Of a DNA stretch of 64,000 bases, positions 44,772-54,385 are shown in pieces. Within the stretch, counting starts at the first letter, position 1. Each line of letters begins with the position of its first letter. The position numbers and the translations under genes were made by a program. This stretch comes from Actinomyces weissii. GTDB lineage: Bacteria; Actinomycetota; Actinomycetes; Actinomycetales; Actinomycetaceae. A model generated the notes under the pieces. That model was not told the DNA's origin and searched no databases. It saw only the letters and a program-made list of their open reading frames with translations. The DNA is taken from positions 620,001-684,000 of the forward strand of contig NZ_CP066802.1 of assembly GCF_016598775.1 (NCBI RefSeq). Reading direction: 5' to 3'.

Positions 44772-45614
44772 GTGACCTCAAGTATGTGCGAGCTGATCCG
44801 GGCCAGGCGGGCGCGCCCTGAGGACGGTGCCGGGAAGGAGCCCCCGGCGCAGGCCCTACGTGCAGTTGGTGCGCGTCTCGGCGCCGACCTCCGGGGTGGC
44901 GCGCGTGGTGGGGCTCCCACGCGGGGTGCTGCGAGCTGGTCACGGTGGGTGCTGCGGGTACTGGTGCTGCTGGTCGTGCTGGTGCTTCTGGCCCTGGTGG
45001 GCGCCAACCTCTGGGTGGTCGCCGGGGCGGCTGGCCGGGTCAGTGTGCTGGGGGAGGTGGATGACAACCGCACCGCACCTGTGGCAATCGTGTTGGGGGC
45101 GGGGGTGCGACCTGACGGCTCGCCGTCGCCCTGGCTGGCCTACCGGCTGGACGCCGCAGCGCAGCTGTACAAGCAGAGGCGGGTGGACGCGATCCTGGTC
45201 TCGGGAGACAACCGGGTGGCTAACTACGACGAACCCACGGCCATGCGGCGCTACCTGGTCAAGGTGGGGGTGCCGGCGGAGGCGATCGCGCTGGACTATG
45301 CGGGCTTTGACACACGGGCCACCTGTATCCGTGCCAAGCAGGTCTTCGGGGTGGACGCCGCCCTGCTGGTCACGCAGGACTTCCATCAGGCACGGGCGGT
45401 GACGCTGTGCCGCCGGGCGGGGGTCGAGGCGTACGGGGTGGCGGACACGCGGGCGCATGTCAACCGGGCTCGTTGGGTGCAGTCCTGGGTGCGGGAGCGG
45501 CTGGCAGTGGGCAAGGCCGCCTATGAGGAGGTGCGGGGTGAGCCGCCGCTGCTGGGGCCGCGGGAGACGAGTGTGCAGGAGGCTGTGGCCTGGACCCAGC
45601 GCAGGCGCGCCTGA
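44772..45614 (+). CDS. SanA/YdcF-like DUF218 membrane protein
   Basis: A 280-residue protein with one hydrophobic segment at about 60-82 (VLRVLVLLVVLVLLALVGAN) after a basic cytoplasmic N-terminus. The DUF218 domain follows: APVAIVLGAGVRPDGSPS, VDAILVSGDNRVANYDEPTA, CIRAKQVFGV and LLVTQDFHQARAV with the conserved His. The family includes SanA and ElyC, linked to envelope integrity. The biochemical activity is not known. The start is a GTG with weak context. Confidence 0.75.
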   Translation: MTSSMCELIRARRARPEDGAGKEPPAQALRAVGARLGADLRGGARGGAPTRGAASWSRWVLRVLVLLVVLVLLALVGANLWVVAGAAGRVSVLGEVDDNRTAPVAIVLGAGVRPDGSPSPWLAYRLDAAAQLYKQRRVDAILVSGDNRVANYDEPTAMRRYLVKVGVPAEAIALDYAGFDTRATCIRAKQVFGVDAALLVTQDFHQARAVTLCRRAGVEAYGVADTRAHVNRARWVQSWVRERLAVGKAAYEEVRGEPPLLGPRETSVQEAVAWTQRRRA

Positions 45615-45646
45615 GCACCGGCAGCCCCGTCCCCGTCTTTATCTTT

Positions 45647-45704
45647 CGCGAGACCGGGACATATGGCTCGCGAGTTCGGTAAGGGTGACCTTAGTTGTGG
45701 ATAA
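45647..45704 (+). repeat. Palindromic repeat family, copy 4, with a DnaA-box match
   Basis: One CGCGAGACCGGGACATATGG unit, then CTCGCGAGTTCGGTAAGGGTG, ending in TTGTGGATAA (45,695-45,704), the complement of TTATCCACAA. Same orientation as copy 2. It faces copy 5 at 45,942. Confidence 0.85.
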
Positions 45705-45941
45705 CTGGGGGTGCTGGTGGTGCCTGGGTGGGGGCATCTGGGTGGGTGGTGGCTGCGAGTGTGGCGACGGCGACGTCGTCGGTTGTGGGGACCGTAACGG
45801 TGGTGCGTGGCTGGGTCATGGTGGCGGTCTGTGGCCGCAGCGTGCTGCTGAGTCGCGGGGTCTAGCAGGGGAGCGGGCGGGGTCGCTGGTGCCTGACGCT
45901 CAGGGCGGTGACGGTGCTGACGGGGTCGCTGGCCGCCGCAG
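45705..45941. other. Segment between inverted repeat copies 4 and 5
   Basis: 237 bases, GC/GT-rich, with no ORF I would defend. Together with the two repeat copies it forms a unit of about 345 bp that resembles a small non-autonomous element. Confidence 0.4.
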
Positions 45942-45990
45942 CTTAGGGTGGCCTTACCGGCCTCGCGGTCCATATGTCCCGGTCTCGCGG
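45942..45990 (-). repeat. Palindromic repeat family, copy 5
   Basis: CTTAGGGTGGCCTTACCGGC, then TCGCGGTCCATATGTCCCGG and TCTCGCGG, inverted relative to copy 4. The DnaA-box end is missing in this copy. Confidence 0.8.
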
Positions 45991-46047
45991 TAAACAAGGG
46001 GGTTGGGTGGGGTGGGGGCTCGCCTGGGGCGAACCTGGGCCACGCCG

Positions 46048-46074
46048 TTGGCACTCGCGTTGACTGAGTGCTAA
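46048..46074 (+). promoter_or_regulatory. CIRCE operator of groES (HrcA site)
   Basis: TTGGCACTC (46,048-46,056), nine bases, GAGTGCTAA (46,066-46,074). It differs from the CIRCE consensus TTAGCACTC-N9-GAGTGCTAA at one base. It overlaps the -35 of the groES promoter, so HrcA binding would block polymerase. Confidence 0.93.
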
Positions 46075-46088
46075 CGGCGTCGTAGATT
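46060..46088 (+). promoter_or_regulatory. groES promoter
   Basis: TTGACT (46,060-46,065) and TAGATT (46,083-46,088) with a 17-base spacer, inside and just after the CIRCE element. The leader is about 145 bases. Confidence 0.7.
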
Positions 46089-46238
46089 CTCATCAGGCGC
46101 AGGGGAGCGGGAGCGATCCCCTTCCCCTGCGGCTCGCGACCCAGGCACCGGCCGACCCCCGCGACGGCGGCTGGCAGCAGAGGGCCGTGAACCCAAGAGT
46201 CGTTCCACACGCTAACCAGCGAGAAGGGGAGGTCCGAA

Positions 46239-46535
46239 GTGTCGGTCTCCATCAAGCCGCTCGAGGACCGCGTCGTCGTCCAGACGGTCGAGGCAGAGCA
46301 GACCACCGCGTCCGGTCTCGTCATCCCGGGCACCGCCCAGGAGAAGCCCCAGGAGGGCAAGGTCGTGGCCGTGGGCCCCGGCCGCGTTGACGACAACGGC
46401 AACCGTGTCCCGGTGGACGTCGCCGAGGGCGACGTGGTCATCTACTCCAAGTACGGTGGCACCGAGGTCAAGTACCTGGGTGAGGAGTACCTCATCCTCT
46501 CCGCGCGCGACATCCTCGCCGTCGTCACCAAGTGA
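46239..46535 (+). CDS. groES: Co-chaperonin GroES
   Basis: GroES caps the GroEL folding chamber. It has 98 residues from the GTG at 46,239 with AAGGGGAGG upstream. [11 protein letters not shown], the mobile-loop region [17 protein letters not shown] and [20 protein letters not shown] (family pattern) are intact. There is no groEL after it: a terminator and then convergent whiB follow, so the partner chaperonin must be encoded elsewhere. HrcA/CIRCE control is evident. Confidence 0.97.
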   Translation: MSVSIKPLEDRVVVQTVEAEQTTASGLVIPGTAQEKPQEGKVVAVGPGRVDDNGNRVPVDVAEGDVVIYSKYGGTEVKYLGEEYLILSARDILAVVTK

Positions 46536-46576
46536 CTGTCGGCCTGCTCGGGCAGCATCCGCCTGAGCAGGTAAGC

Positions 46577-46610
46577 CAGGAGCCCCGGCCTGTGTAGGTC
46601 GGGGCTCCTG
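46577..46610. terminator. Bidirectional terminator between groES and whiB
   Basis: Bases 46,577-46,590 pair with 46,597-46,610 (14 bp with one G-T wobble) around a six-base loop. Confidence 0.75.
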
Positions 46611-46659
46611 CCGTTCTGGGGTCAAGGTGCTGGGCGAGCCAGGAGGATGGCCCAGCGGC

Positions 46660-46995
46660 TCAGGCTGCTGGCTCCTGCACCTCGACCAGCGGCACGCGGC
46701 TCCGGTAGGCGGTGGCGGGCTGCTTGGTGGACAGGATGGTGCGGCGCTCCTCCTCGGTCAGGCCGCCCCACACGCCGTAGGGCTCCTTGACGCGCAGGGA
46801 GTGCTCGCGGCACTGCTCGATGACCGGGCACTGCGCGCAGAAGGTCTTGGCCTGGGCGTCGCGGTTCCGCCTGGCCGAGCCCCGCTCGCCCTCGGGGTGG
46901 AAGAAGACCGAGGCGTCAGCCGTGCGGCACCTGCCGTGGACCTGCCACTCCCAGAGGTCTGCCAGGGGGCCAGGGAGTTGGGAGAGAGCCAGCAT
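46660..46995 (-). CDS. whiB3: WhiB3-like redox-sensing transcriptional regulator
   Basis: A WhiB-family [4Fe-4S] protein of 111 residues. The cluster ligands are Cys23, Cys53, Cys56 and Cys62 (GRCRTADAS; CAQCPVIEQC), and the turn EPYGVWGGLTEEER is the sigma-interaction motif. LADLWEWQVHGRCR and FFHPEGERGSARR resemble WhiB3 more than WhiB1 or WhiB2. The start ATG at 46,995 has GAAAGGAC 7 bases upstream. A longer frame to 47,088 is less supported. By analogy it would link redox state to gene expression. Confidence 0.85.
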   Translation of the reverse strand: MLALSQLPGPLADLWEWQVHGRCRTADASVFFHPEGERGSARRNRDAQAKTFCAQCPVIEQCREHSLRVKEPYGVWGGLTEEERRTILSTKQPATAYRSRVPLVEVQEPAA

Positions 46996-47065
46996 CGGCT
47001 GTCCTTTCTGGAGGGCGGGCCAGGGGGCTGCGGGCTGCCCGCGCGGGTCGCGTGAGAATGACACA

Positions 47066-47095
47066 AGCGTAGTTCCAGTCTCAGGCATATATCAA
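47066..47095 (-). promoter_or_regulatory. whiB promoter
   Basis: On the minus strand TTGATA (47,090-47,095) and TACGCT (47,066-47,071) are 18 bases apart, giving a leader of about 65 bases before the ATG at 46,995. The surrounding 100 bases are AT-richer than average. Confidence 0.55.
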
Positions 47096-49072
<1,977 letters not shown>

Positions 49073-49082
49073 AGATAGTGCA

Positions 49083-50015
49083 CTAAAGTGCGGAACATTC
49101 AGGGTGAGAGGGAGGGGGAAGGTATAGTGGTCGATAGGTGCCTGTAATTACTCCATCCCATATGGATCTCAGGGCGGGCGACATGACTAAGTCGTCAGAT
49201 AAGATTGACCTTAATAGCTGGTCATTGTGTGAGTAGCATGCGATGGTCTCAGCGAGTTGCTCACGGCTGTGGGAGTAGCGTGCAGCCTGTTGATTTCTGC
49301 TTAGGTTGAGCGGTTTGCTCCCATTGGCTCTGTGTCCATACTCTGATTTCTGGGCCGCCCATGAGTGTGGGTAAATCAAGTCTGCGCCTGGCAAGGCAAG
49401 CGCGTATGAACCTGCTGGAGTAGGTCCTCTATCATGCTGGAGCAGTTCTACTTGAATTCGGTACAGTGCGACGGATAGTGTGAACAGGGAGTCGGGTAGT
49501 GTGAAGGTCACGGGCAGGTTTATGGTTCGGCCCGGTTCGACATTGTGGGCTAGAATGAACTTATGGTCTATCACTTGCCCTGTGGCATTATCTAGCGGTA
49601 GAACCACGTTGTAGCAATGTGTGGACGGTCTTGACTGTCCGTGCCTTGAGCCGCACATCTGCAGGTACTCAAATGCTTCTATTCTAACGCGAATCCCCGT
49701 TACTGAGACATATTCTTTCCCCTTGTTGGTGATAGTGAAGTTGATGCCTGAGGCCCCGCTATTTTGCAAGGTTTGATCGAAGGCCTCTCCGCCTGCGACT
49801 ATGCTCGAACTTTGGTCGAGGGGTTTGCTTGTGTAAGCATCAGAAGCCTTAATGATTAGAGTGGTGGCTGCTGCCGTGAGGGAAGATGTGATAATCGTGC
49901 GCCTTGACGGCAGCAGTGTGCCTATGTTTCTACTGCCGGGAGGTGTGTCCTCGTCGTGCCTGTCCTGGGTGTGCTCTGGCGGGGTCGTGGTGTTGCTCCG
50001 GGGTGCGGTGGACAC
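49083..50015 (-). CDS. Hypothetical protein with one membrane segment
   Basis: A 310-residue protein of unknown family. A polar N-terminus of about 40 residues leads to a weakly hydrophobic segment (about 41-56, IITSSLTAAATTLIIK). The rest looks extracytoplasmic and beta-rich, with NFTITNKGKEYVSVTGIRV and LPVTFTLPDSLFTLSVALY suggesting an immunoglobulin-like fold. It contains a possible disulfide pair (MCGSRHG and THCYN). The coding DNA is visibly AT-richer and uses rarer codons than its neighbours, which points to horizontal transfer. It starts the island between guaB and guaB3. Confidence 0.6.
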   Translation of the reverse strand: MSTAPRSNTTTPPEHTQDRHDEDTPPGSRNIGTLLPSRRTIITSSLTAAATTLIIKASDAYTSKPLDQSSSIVAGGEAFDQTLQNSGASGINFTITNKGKEYVSVTGIRVRIEAFEYLQMCGSRHGQSRPSTHCYNVVLPLDNATGQVIDHKFILAHNVEPGRTINLPVTFTLPDSLFTLSVALYRIQVELLQHDRGPTPAGSYALALPGADLIYPHSWAAQKSEYGHRANGSKPLNLSRNQQAARYSHSREQLAETIACYSHNDQLLRSILSDDLVMSPALRSIWDGVITGTYRPLYLPPPSHPECSAL

Positions 50016-50113
50016 TGATCTGCTTCCTACTAGTTGTGGGTGGGTGGGGTTTTCGTGTTAAGGTCGCTGTAGCGCTTGTGCCAGGCTGTAGTGCGCAAGA
50101 CTTATTTGGCTCT

Positions 50114-50170
50114 TCCCAATTGAGGATTCAGACCCCGCCTGCACCCGCAATTGGGATGAGGTCTGAATCC
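50114..50170. other. Two interleaved inverted repeats
   Basis: TCCCAATTG (50,114-50,122) pairs with 50,148-50,156, and GGATTCAGACC (50,124-50,134) pairs with 50,160-50,170. Both are perfect and they interlock in the order A-B-A'-B', which as RNA would be an H-type pseudoknot and as DNA an unusual recombination-site-like layout. It lies in the gap between two minus-strand genes of the island. Confidence 0.85.
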
Positions 50171-50215
50171 ACCTGGTCTCCGCCTTAGTCCAGGCGGCTG
50201 CTGAAGTAATCGTCC

Positions 50216-50929
50216 CTACTCCTGCAAGGGAATGAATCCGTACAAGCTGGAAATCGGCTCTTCGCCCAAAGCGTTGTTGCCCGGCTGCTTGAACTTCCAG
50301 TCACCCTCGTCCCAGACCATTAGGAGGGGCCAGGACGTCATCTGTGAGGGGGCCTGCGGCAGACCGGCCGCCAGCGTGACCAGGACCTCGTCCGGGCCCC
50401 TGACATCAGCCTTAAAGCCGAGCACCCGCAGTCCCTGCCATGAGCGCCCGTCCCAGTGCGCCTTGATGTCCGCGACGGCCTCGTCCCGCTCGGGGCCGCT
50501 GGCCATTTGCTCCTGGGCAACCTCATCCATGCGCCACTTCGAGGAGAAGACCTGCATGAAGTTCGCTGCGGACATGACCGCACCCGTGGGGGAGTGGGCG
50601 AAGCGGAGAGGAACCTCATCGAGCAGTCTGGGCCCAGCCTGCGCCGAGGTCTGTATGACCAGTTCTGGTGACAGTGAGACCCTATGGGTCTCAGGCTGAG
50701 CAGTAGGTACGTCCTGTGACTCGGCCTCCAGGCTGTACACCGAGTCGCTGACACCTGTAGTCGACCCTCCTGGGCTGGACTGGGCTTGCCCCTGCACAGG
50801 CTTTGTCAAATGGCTGACACCCAGCCACACCCCGGCAACAACCAGCACAAGCATCATCACGGTCGAGAGAGCGAACCGTGTACTAGTCCACAGGCTCGGG
50901 CTCTCCTCATCCCTCGCACTTACCATCAT
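50216..50929 (-). CDS. Membrane-anchored protein, probable conjugation-element component
   Basis: A 237-residue protein with one membrane segment at about 19-41 (FALSTVMMLVLVVAGVWLGV) and a large outer part. AGPRLLDEVPLRFAHSPTGAVMSAANF resembles, from memory, the PR-x-FAHTPxGAxxAA pattern of DUF8175-type proteins in actinobacterial integrative conjugative elements, quoted here only as AGPRLLDEVPLRFAHSPTG. GRSWQGLRVLGFKADV and SWPLLMVWDEGDWKF follow. The ATG overlaps the stop of the small two-helix protein upstream, so the pair is coupled. No other transfer gene is present, so this is likely to be a remnant. Confidence 0.55.
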   Translation of the reverse strand: MMVSARDEESPSLWTSTRFALSTVMMLVLVVAGVWLGVSHLTKPVQGQAQSSPGGSTTGVSDSVYSLEAESQDVPTAQPETHRVSLSPELVIQTSAQAGPRLLDEVPLRFAHSPTGAVMSAANFMQVFSSKWRMDEVAQEQMASGPERDEAVADIKAHWDGRSWQGLRVLGFKADVRGPDEVLVTLAAGLPQAPSQMTSWPLLMVWDEGDWKFKQPGNNALGEEPISSLYGFIPLQE

Positions 50930-51141
50930 CAGATCCCAGGGATCAGGAGTCTACCTAGACAGGTTGCCGAGGTGATGAGCACGGCCCCAGCCACCACCAT
51001 CGCCAGGCCCTTGACGATGACCTTAGCGTGGTCGCCCGCACGACCGAATGAGTTCAGCGTGACGACGGCTCCCGGAGCAGTCAGAGAGATCACTGTGATG
51101 GCACCACCAACCCGCATGCCATAACCCAGGAAGGTGTTCAC
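50929..51141 (-). CDS. Small two-helix membrane protein
   Basis: A 70-residue protein from the GTG at 51,141. It has two hydrophobic segments (about 8-28, YGMRVGGAITVISLTAPGAV, and 44-64, GLAMVVAGAVLITSATCLGR) joined by a short polar loop. That is the layout of TrbC/VirB2-type pilins and of small proteins in actinobacterial conjugation clusters. Coupling to the DUF8175-like gene supports that reading, but no signature motif is available. Confidence 0.45.
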   Translation of the reverse strand: MNTFLGYGMRVGGAITVISLTAPGAVVTLNSFGRAGDHAKVIVKGLAMVVAGAVLITSATCLGRLLIPGI

Positions 51142-51177
51142 CAGTTTGCCAGCCCCGGAAGGGTGGTGACCCTCGGG

Positions 51178-51288
51178 TCAATCGCAGTAGGTGTCGGGCC
51201 AGCCACAGGCAACAGCGTCTTCATTAGGGTCTCCTATCGGTTGGTGCTGGCAGGCCCGACAGCGCCCGCCAAACGGGCTCTTCTCCAT
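51178..51288 (-). CDS. Possible 36-residue cysteine-rich peptide or gene fragment
   Basis: MEKSPFGGRCRACQHQPIGD leads into a short tail with two more cysteines (CGW and YCD). The CxxC plus C-x6-C spacing could bind zinc. There is no ribosome site, and a longer in-frame start lies at 51,363. It may be the edge of a broken gene next to the ISL3 remnant. Confidence 0.2.
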   Translation of the reverse strand: MEKSPFGGRCRACQHQPIGDPNEDAVACGWPDTYCD

Positions 51289-51369
51289 TGAGGGTGTGGG
51301 TGGGGTTGGTGTGTTGGTGCCTGGGTGGGGGTCGAGGTGTTCCAGTGGTGGGGGTTGCTGCATCAGCCC

Positions 51370-51806
51370 GTCTGGAAGACCTCGATGTGTCTAACGCTAC
51401 CCTGGCTGTCCCTGGCTTGACCACGTTCACCGGCCTTGAGGGGCTCGGTGGGGAGGTCACCGGCCAACGCCTTGAGCCCGAGCGTGCGGTGCTGGCCTGC
51501 CGCGTGGTCGAGCCAGATGAGTGGTGCCACTGGCGGGCGGCCTGGGGGTGGCTCGTGACACGGTGACCAGGCAGCTGGCTCATGGCCCTTTGGGTGGAGA
51601 CCCACCACGCTGCTGGTAACCGTGCGCCGCTACCGCTGCCAGGGGTGTGGGCACGTGTGGCGCCAGGATGCCAGCCAGGTGGCCAGCCGCGTGCCAAGGC
51701 CTTCCGGGCCGGTGTGCACTGGGGCCTGGAGGCACTGGTGTGCCAGCACCTGCAGCCGCTCGCGGGGTGTGCACTCACCCAGCACGGAGGGAGCCGGAAG
51801 GGGTGA
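51370..51806 (+). pseudogene. Remnant of an ISL3-family transposase
   Basis: On the plus strand, LEDLDVSNATLAVPGLTTFT and EVTGQRLEPERAVLACRVVE with PDEWCH are read up to about 51,540. WVETHHAAG and RRYRCQGCGHVWRQDAS are read in two other frames to about 51,680, and WGLEALVCQHLQPL in another to about 51,760. These are consecutive N-terminal blocks of ISL3-type transposases, including the CxxC zinc motif. At least three frameshifts and the loss of the catalytic part show that it is dead. Confidence 0.7.
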
Positions 51807-51861
51807 CGACCGGCTGCGCGGGGCATTGCGGGGGCCAGCCGCCTGCCACCCGTGGGTGGGG

Positions 51862-52617
51862 CTAAAGGTTGGCGGGCAGGGGCCACTCGAGCTGGACGTC
51901 CGGGGTGCGGCCCTTGGACTCCAGCCAGCGGTTGAAGGACTCCGCCCAGGTGCGGTGCGCCCGGGCCTGCCAGGAGACCAGCTCCTCCGCCCGCACCCGG
52001 CTCAGCGCTGCATGGCGGGCGGCCATGGCCTCCAGGACGTCTAGGGTGACCTCCACATCCACCTCCGCCGTGTGCAGGTCGTCCAGCACCTGGACGCCGT
52101 AGACCGCCGAAAGGTCCCCCAAGGTCCGCTTGCCCTTGCGCCAGCGGTCCACCGCCCGGTCCAGCACCAGCGGGTCCACCACCGGCCCCAGCTCCCGTCC
52201 CAGGCGGGCGCGCAGGGTCGGCAGGCCGTGCCGGGCCAGCTCCGACTCCAGCAGGGTCAGGTCGAAAGCGGCGTTGAAGGCCACCACCGGGGTGCCCGCG
52301 GCCATGGCCTGGCACAGGCGCTCTGCCACCTCCTGCAGCACCTCCGCCACCGGGCGGCCCTCCGTGCGGGCGCGCTCCGTGGTGACCCCGTGGATAGCCG
52401 TGGCCGCTGGCGGGATCTCCACCCCCGGGTCCGCCAGCCAGGTGGTGGTGCGCTGCGCCCGGCTGCCGCCGTCCTGCAGCGGACCGCGCTCCACGAGCGC
52501 CACCGTTACCAGGCGGTCTGAGGTGGGGGAGACGCCGGTGGTCTCCGTGTCAAAGCCAAGCAGAGGGCCCTCCAGCCACTCAGGGAAGGTGGGGGTCTGC
52601 GGTGCGTCAGTGCTCAT
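51862..52617 (-). CDS. DnaQ-like 3'-5' exonuclease
   Basis: A DEDDh-family exonuclease of 251 residues from the ATG at 52,617. An upstream ATG at 52,647 is in frame but less likely. ExoI is GFDTETTGVSP (Asp23, Glu25), ExoII is VVAFNAAFDLTLLE, and ExoIII is LHTAEVDVEVTLDVLEAM with the His-x4-Asp pair. It lacks helicase or polymerase domains, so it may serve DNA repair or RNA turnover. It is close in type to the stand-alone exonucleases common in actinobacteria. Confidence 0.85.
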   Translation of the reverse strand: MSTDAPQTPTFPEWLEGPLLGFDTETTGVSPTSDRLVTVALVERGPLQDGGSRAQRTTTWLADPGVEIPPAATAIHGVTTERARTEGRPVAEVLQEVAERLCQAMAAGTPVVAFNAAFDLTLLESELARHGLPTLRARLGRELGPVVDPLVLDRAVDRWRKGKRTLGDLSAVYGVQVLDDLHTAEVDVEVTLDVLEAMAARHAALSRVRAEELVSWQARAHRTWAESFNRWLESKGRTPDVQLEWPLPANL

Positions 52618-52968
52618 GTCCCCGAGTCTGCCACCAGCCTCAGACAAGAACCCTGCCCACGCAGCAACTGGTCCCGGACCCGGTACCGCTGGGGAGCGGA
52701 CTTGTCAGCGGGAGAAAGGGTAGGACGATGCGGACCCCGTGCCCCGTACTGCCGAGAGCGGACGCTGAGCTTGTGCAGGAACCTAGAGCCTGCAGGGCAC
52801 GGGCGGCCCCGGCGTCACCCTTGAGCCTCCAGCGGCGCCTCCAGGGAGCACCACTGCCAGGCCCGGTGCGGCGGCCGCCACGCGCCTTCTTCCTGCAACC
52901 AGGTTGCCTTCGCGCCTCCCCCCAGACCCGCCTGCCCTGGTACGGCGGTTCGTGACGGTGGTAGTGCA

Positions 52969-52974
52969 TACCAT
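52969..52974 (+). promoter_or_regulatory. -10 box for a leaderless guaB3 transcript
   Basis: TACCAT, then 6 bases, then the ATG at 52,981. There is no ribosome site. The 350 bases upstream hold no gene. Confidence 0.45.
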
Positions 52975-52980
52975 CAGGGC

Positions 52981-54117
52981 ATGAGCGGTGAGATTGAGAT
53001 CGGGCGCTCCAAGCGTGCCCGCCGGGCCTACTCCTTTGACGACATCGCGCTGGTGCCCGCCCGGCGCACCCGCGACACCGAGGAGGTGCGCGTGGGCTGG
53101 CAGCTGGACGCCTACCACGTGGACCTGCCGGTCATGGCCGCCCCTGCCGACTCCGTGATGAGCCCGGAGAACGCCATCGCCGTGGGACGCCTGGGCGGCA
53201 TCGGGGTGCTGGACCTGGAGGGCCTGTGGACCCGCTACGAGGACCCGTCCCCCGCCCTGGAGCGGATCCGCCAGGCCCGCCCTGACCAGGCCACCCGCGT
53301 GCTCCAGGAGGTCTACGCCGCCCCGGTCCAGCCCGAGCTCATCACCGCCCGCCTGCAGCAGGTGCGCGACGCCGGGGTGGTGGTGGCCGGGCGCCTCAGC
53401 CCCGCCCAGACCCAGCGCCACTGGCGTACCGTGGTGGAGGCCGGGGTGGAGCTCTTCGTGATCCGAGGCTCCGTGGTCTCCGCCGAGCACGTCTCTGGCT
53501 CCACCGAGCCCCTGAACCTCAAGCGCTTCACCTACGAGCTGGACGTGCCCGTGGTGGTCGGCGGCGTGACCACCTACACCGCCGCCCTCCACCTCATGCG
53601 CTCCGGGGCGGCCGCCGTACTGGTGGGCCAGGGAGGGGGCGCCTCCTCCTCCGTCCGCCAGGTCCTGGGGCTCCACATGCCCATGGCCACCGCCGTCTCC
53701 GACGTCGCTGCCGCCCGCCGTGACTTCCTGGACGAGTCCGGGGGCCGCTACGTGCACGTGGTCGCTGACGGCTCCGTGGGCAACTCCGGCGACGTCGTCA
53801 AGGCCATCGCCTGCGGGGCTGACGCCGTCATGCTGGGCGCCGCCCTGGCCCGGGCCAGCGACGCCCCCGGCGGCGGCTACCACTGGGGCGCGGAGGCCCG
53901 CCACCCGAGTCTCCCGCGCGGCTACCGCTCCTACGTGGGCACGGTGGGGACCATGGCGGAGATCCTCACCGGCCCCTCCGACCGGGCCGACGGCACCCTG
54001 AACCTCATGGGAGCCCTGCGACGGACCCTGGCCACCACCGGCTACTCCGACGTCAAGGAGCTCCAGCGCGTGGAGGTGGTCCTGGCCCCCTATGAGGGCA
54101 CCCGCCCCCGGAGCTGA
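52981..54117 (+). CDS. guaB3: GuaB3-family IMP dehydrogenase-related protein
   Basis: A 378-residue TIM-barrel protein related to IMP dehydrogenase but without CBS domains. RARRAYSFDDIALVPARRTR opens it. The catalytic loop position reads VGQGGGASSSVRQVLG, without the GSICTT cysteine of true GuaB, as in other GuaB3 proteins that I remember. GGRYVHVVADGSVGNSGDVV and ACGADAVMLGAALA complete the phosphate site. Its activity in the family is debated (GMP reductase has been suggested). In many actinobacteria guaB and guaB3 are neighbours. Here the 49,083-51,806 island and the exonuclease intervene. Confidence 0.9.
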   Translation: MSGEIEIGRSKRARRAYSFDDIALVPARRTRDTEEVRVGWQLDAYHVDLPVMAAPADSVMSPENAIAVGRLGGIGVLDLEGLWTRYEDPSPALERIRQARPDQATRVLQEVYAAPVQPELITARLQQVRDAGVVVAGRLSPAQTQRHWRTVVEAGVELFVIRGSVVSAEHVSGSTEPLNLKRFTYELDVPVVVGGVTTYTAALHLMRSGAAAVLVGQGGGASSSVRQVLGLHMPMATAVSDVAAARRDFLDESGGRYVHVVADGSVGNSGDVVKAIACGADAVMLGAALARASDAPGGGYHWGAEARHPSLPRGYRSYVGTVGTMAEILTGPSDRADGTLNLMGALRRTLATTGYSDVKELQRVEVVLAPYEGTRPRS

Positions 54118-54385
54118 GACCTGGGCTGCAGGCTGCGCAGCTGGGGGCAGGGGTCTTAGCGCGTCCATGACGGAAGACAGTCTGAAGCGGCTACCAGCCC
54201 TGCTTCCTCTGCGTGCGCCGGTCCGGTAGGGAAGGCGGCACAGAACCCCGTTCGGCTGCCTCCGCTAGGCCCGCCTTCGGGTAGGCTAAAGCCCGACCCA
54301 TCAACGTTGACCACGAGGCGCAGCCCCCGTGGACCAAGGGCGCGGCACCCCGCTGCGCTGCTCAACCAACTACAAGGAGCAAACC
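54118..54385. other. ptsH upstream region
   Basis: No gene is present. TAGGCT at 54,282-54,287 is a possible -10 box, and AAGGAG (54,374-54,379) is the ptsH ribosome site. Confidence 0.4.

Noticed and set aside
43394..44821. 475-residue plus-strand open frame antisense to the methyltransferase
   Set aside because: Shadow of the conserved DPARR-type methyltransferase. The product is Gly/His/Leu-rich without domains.
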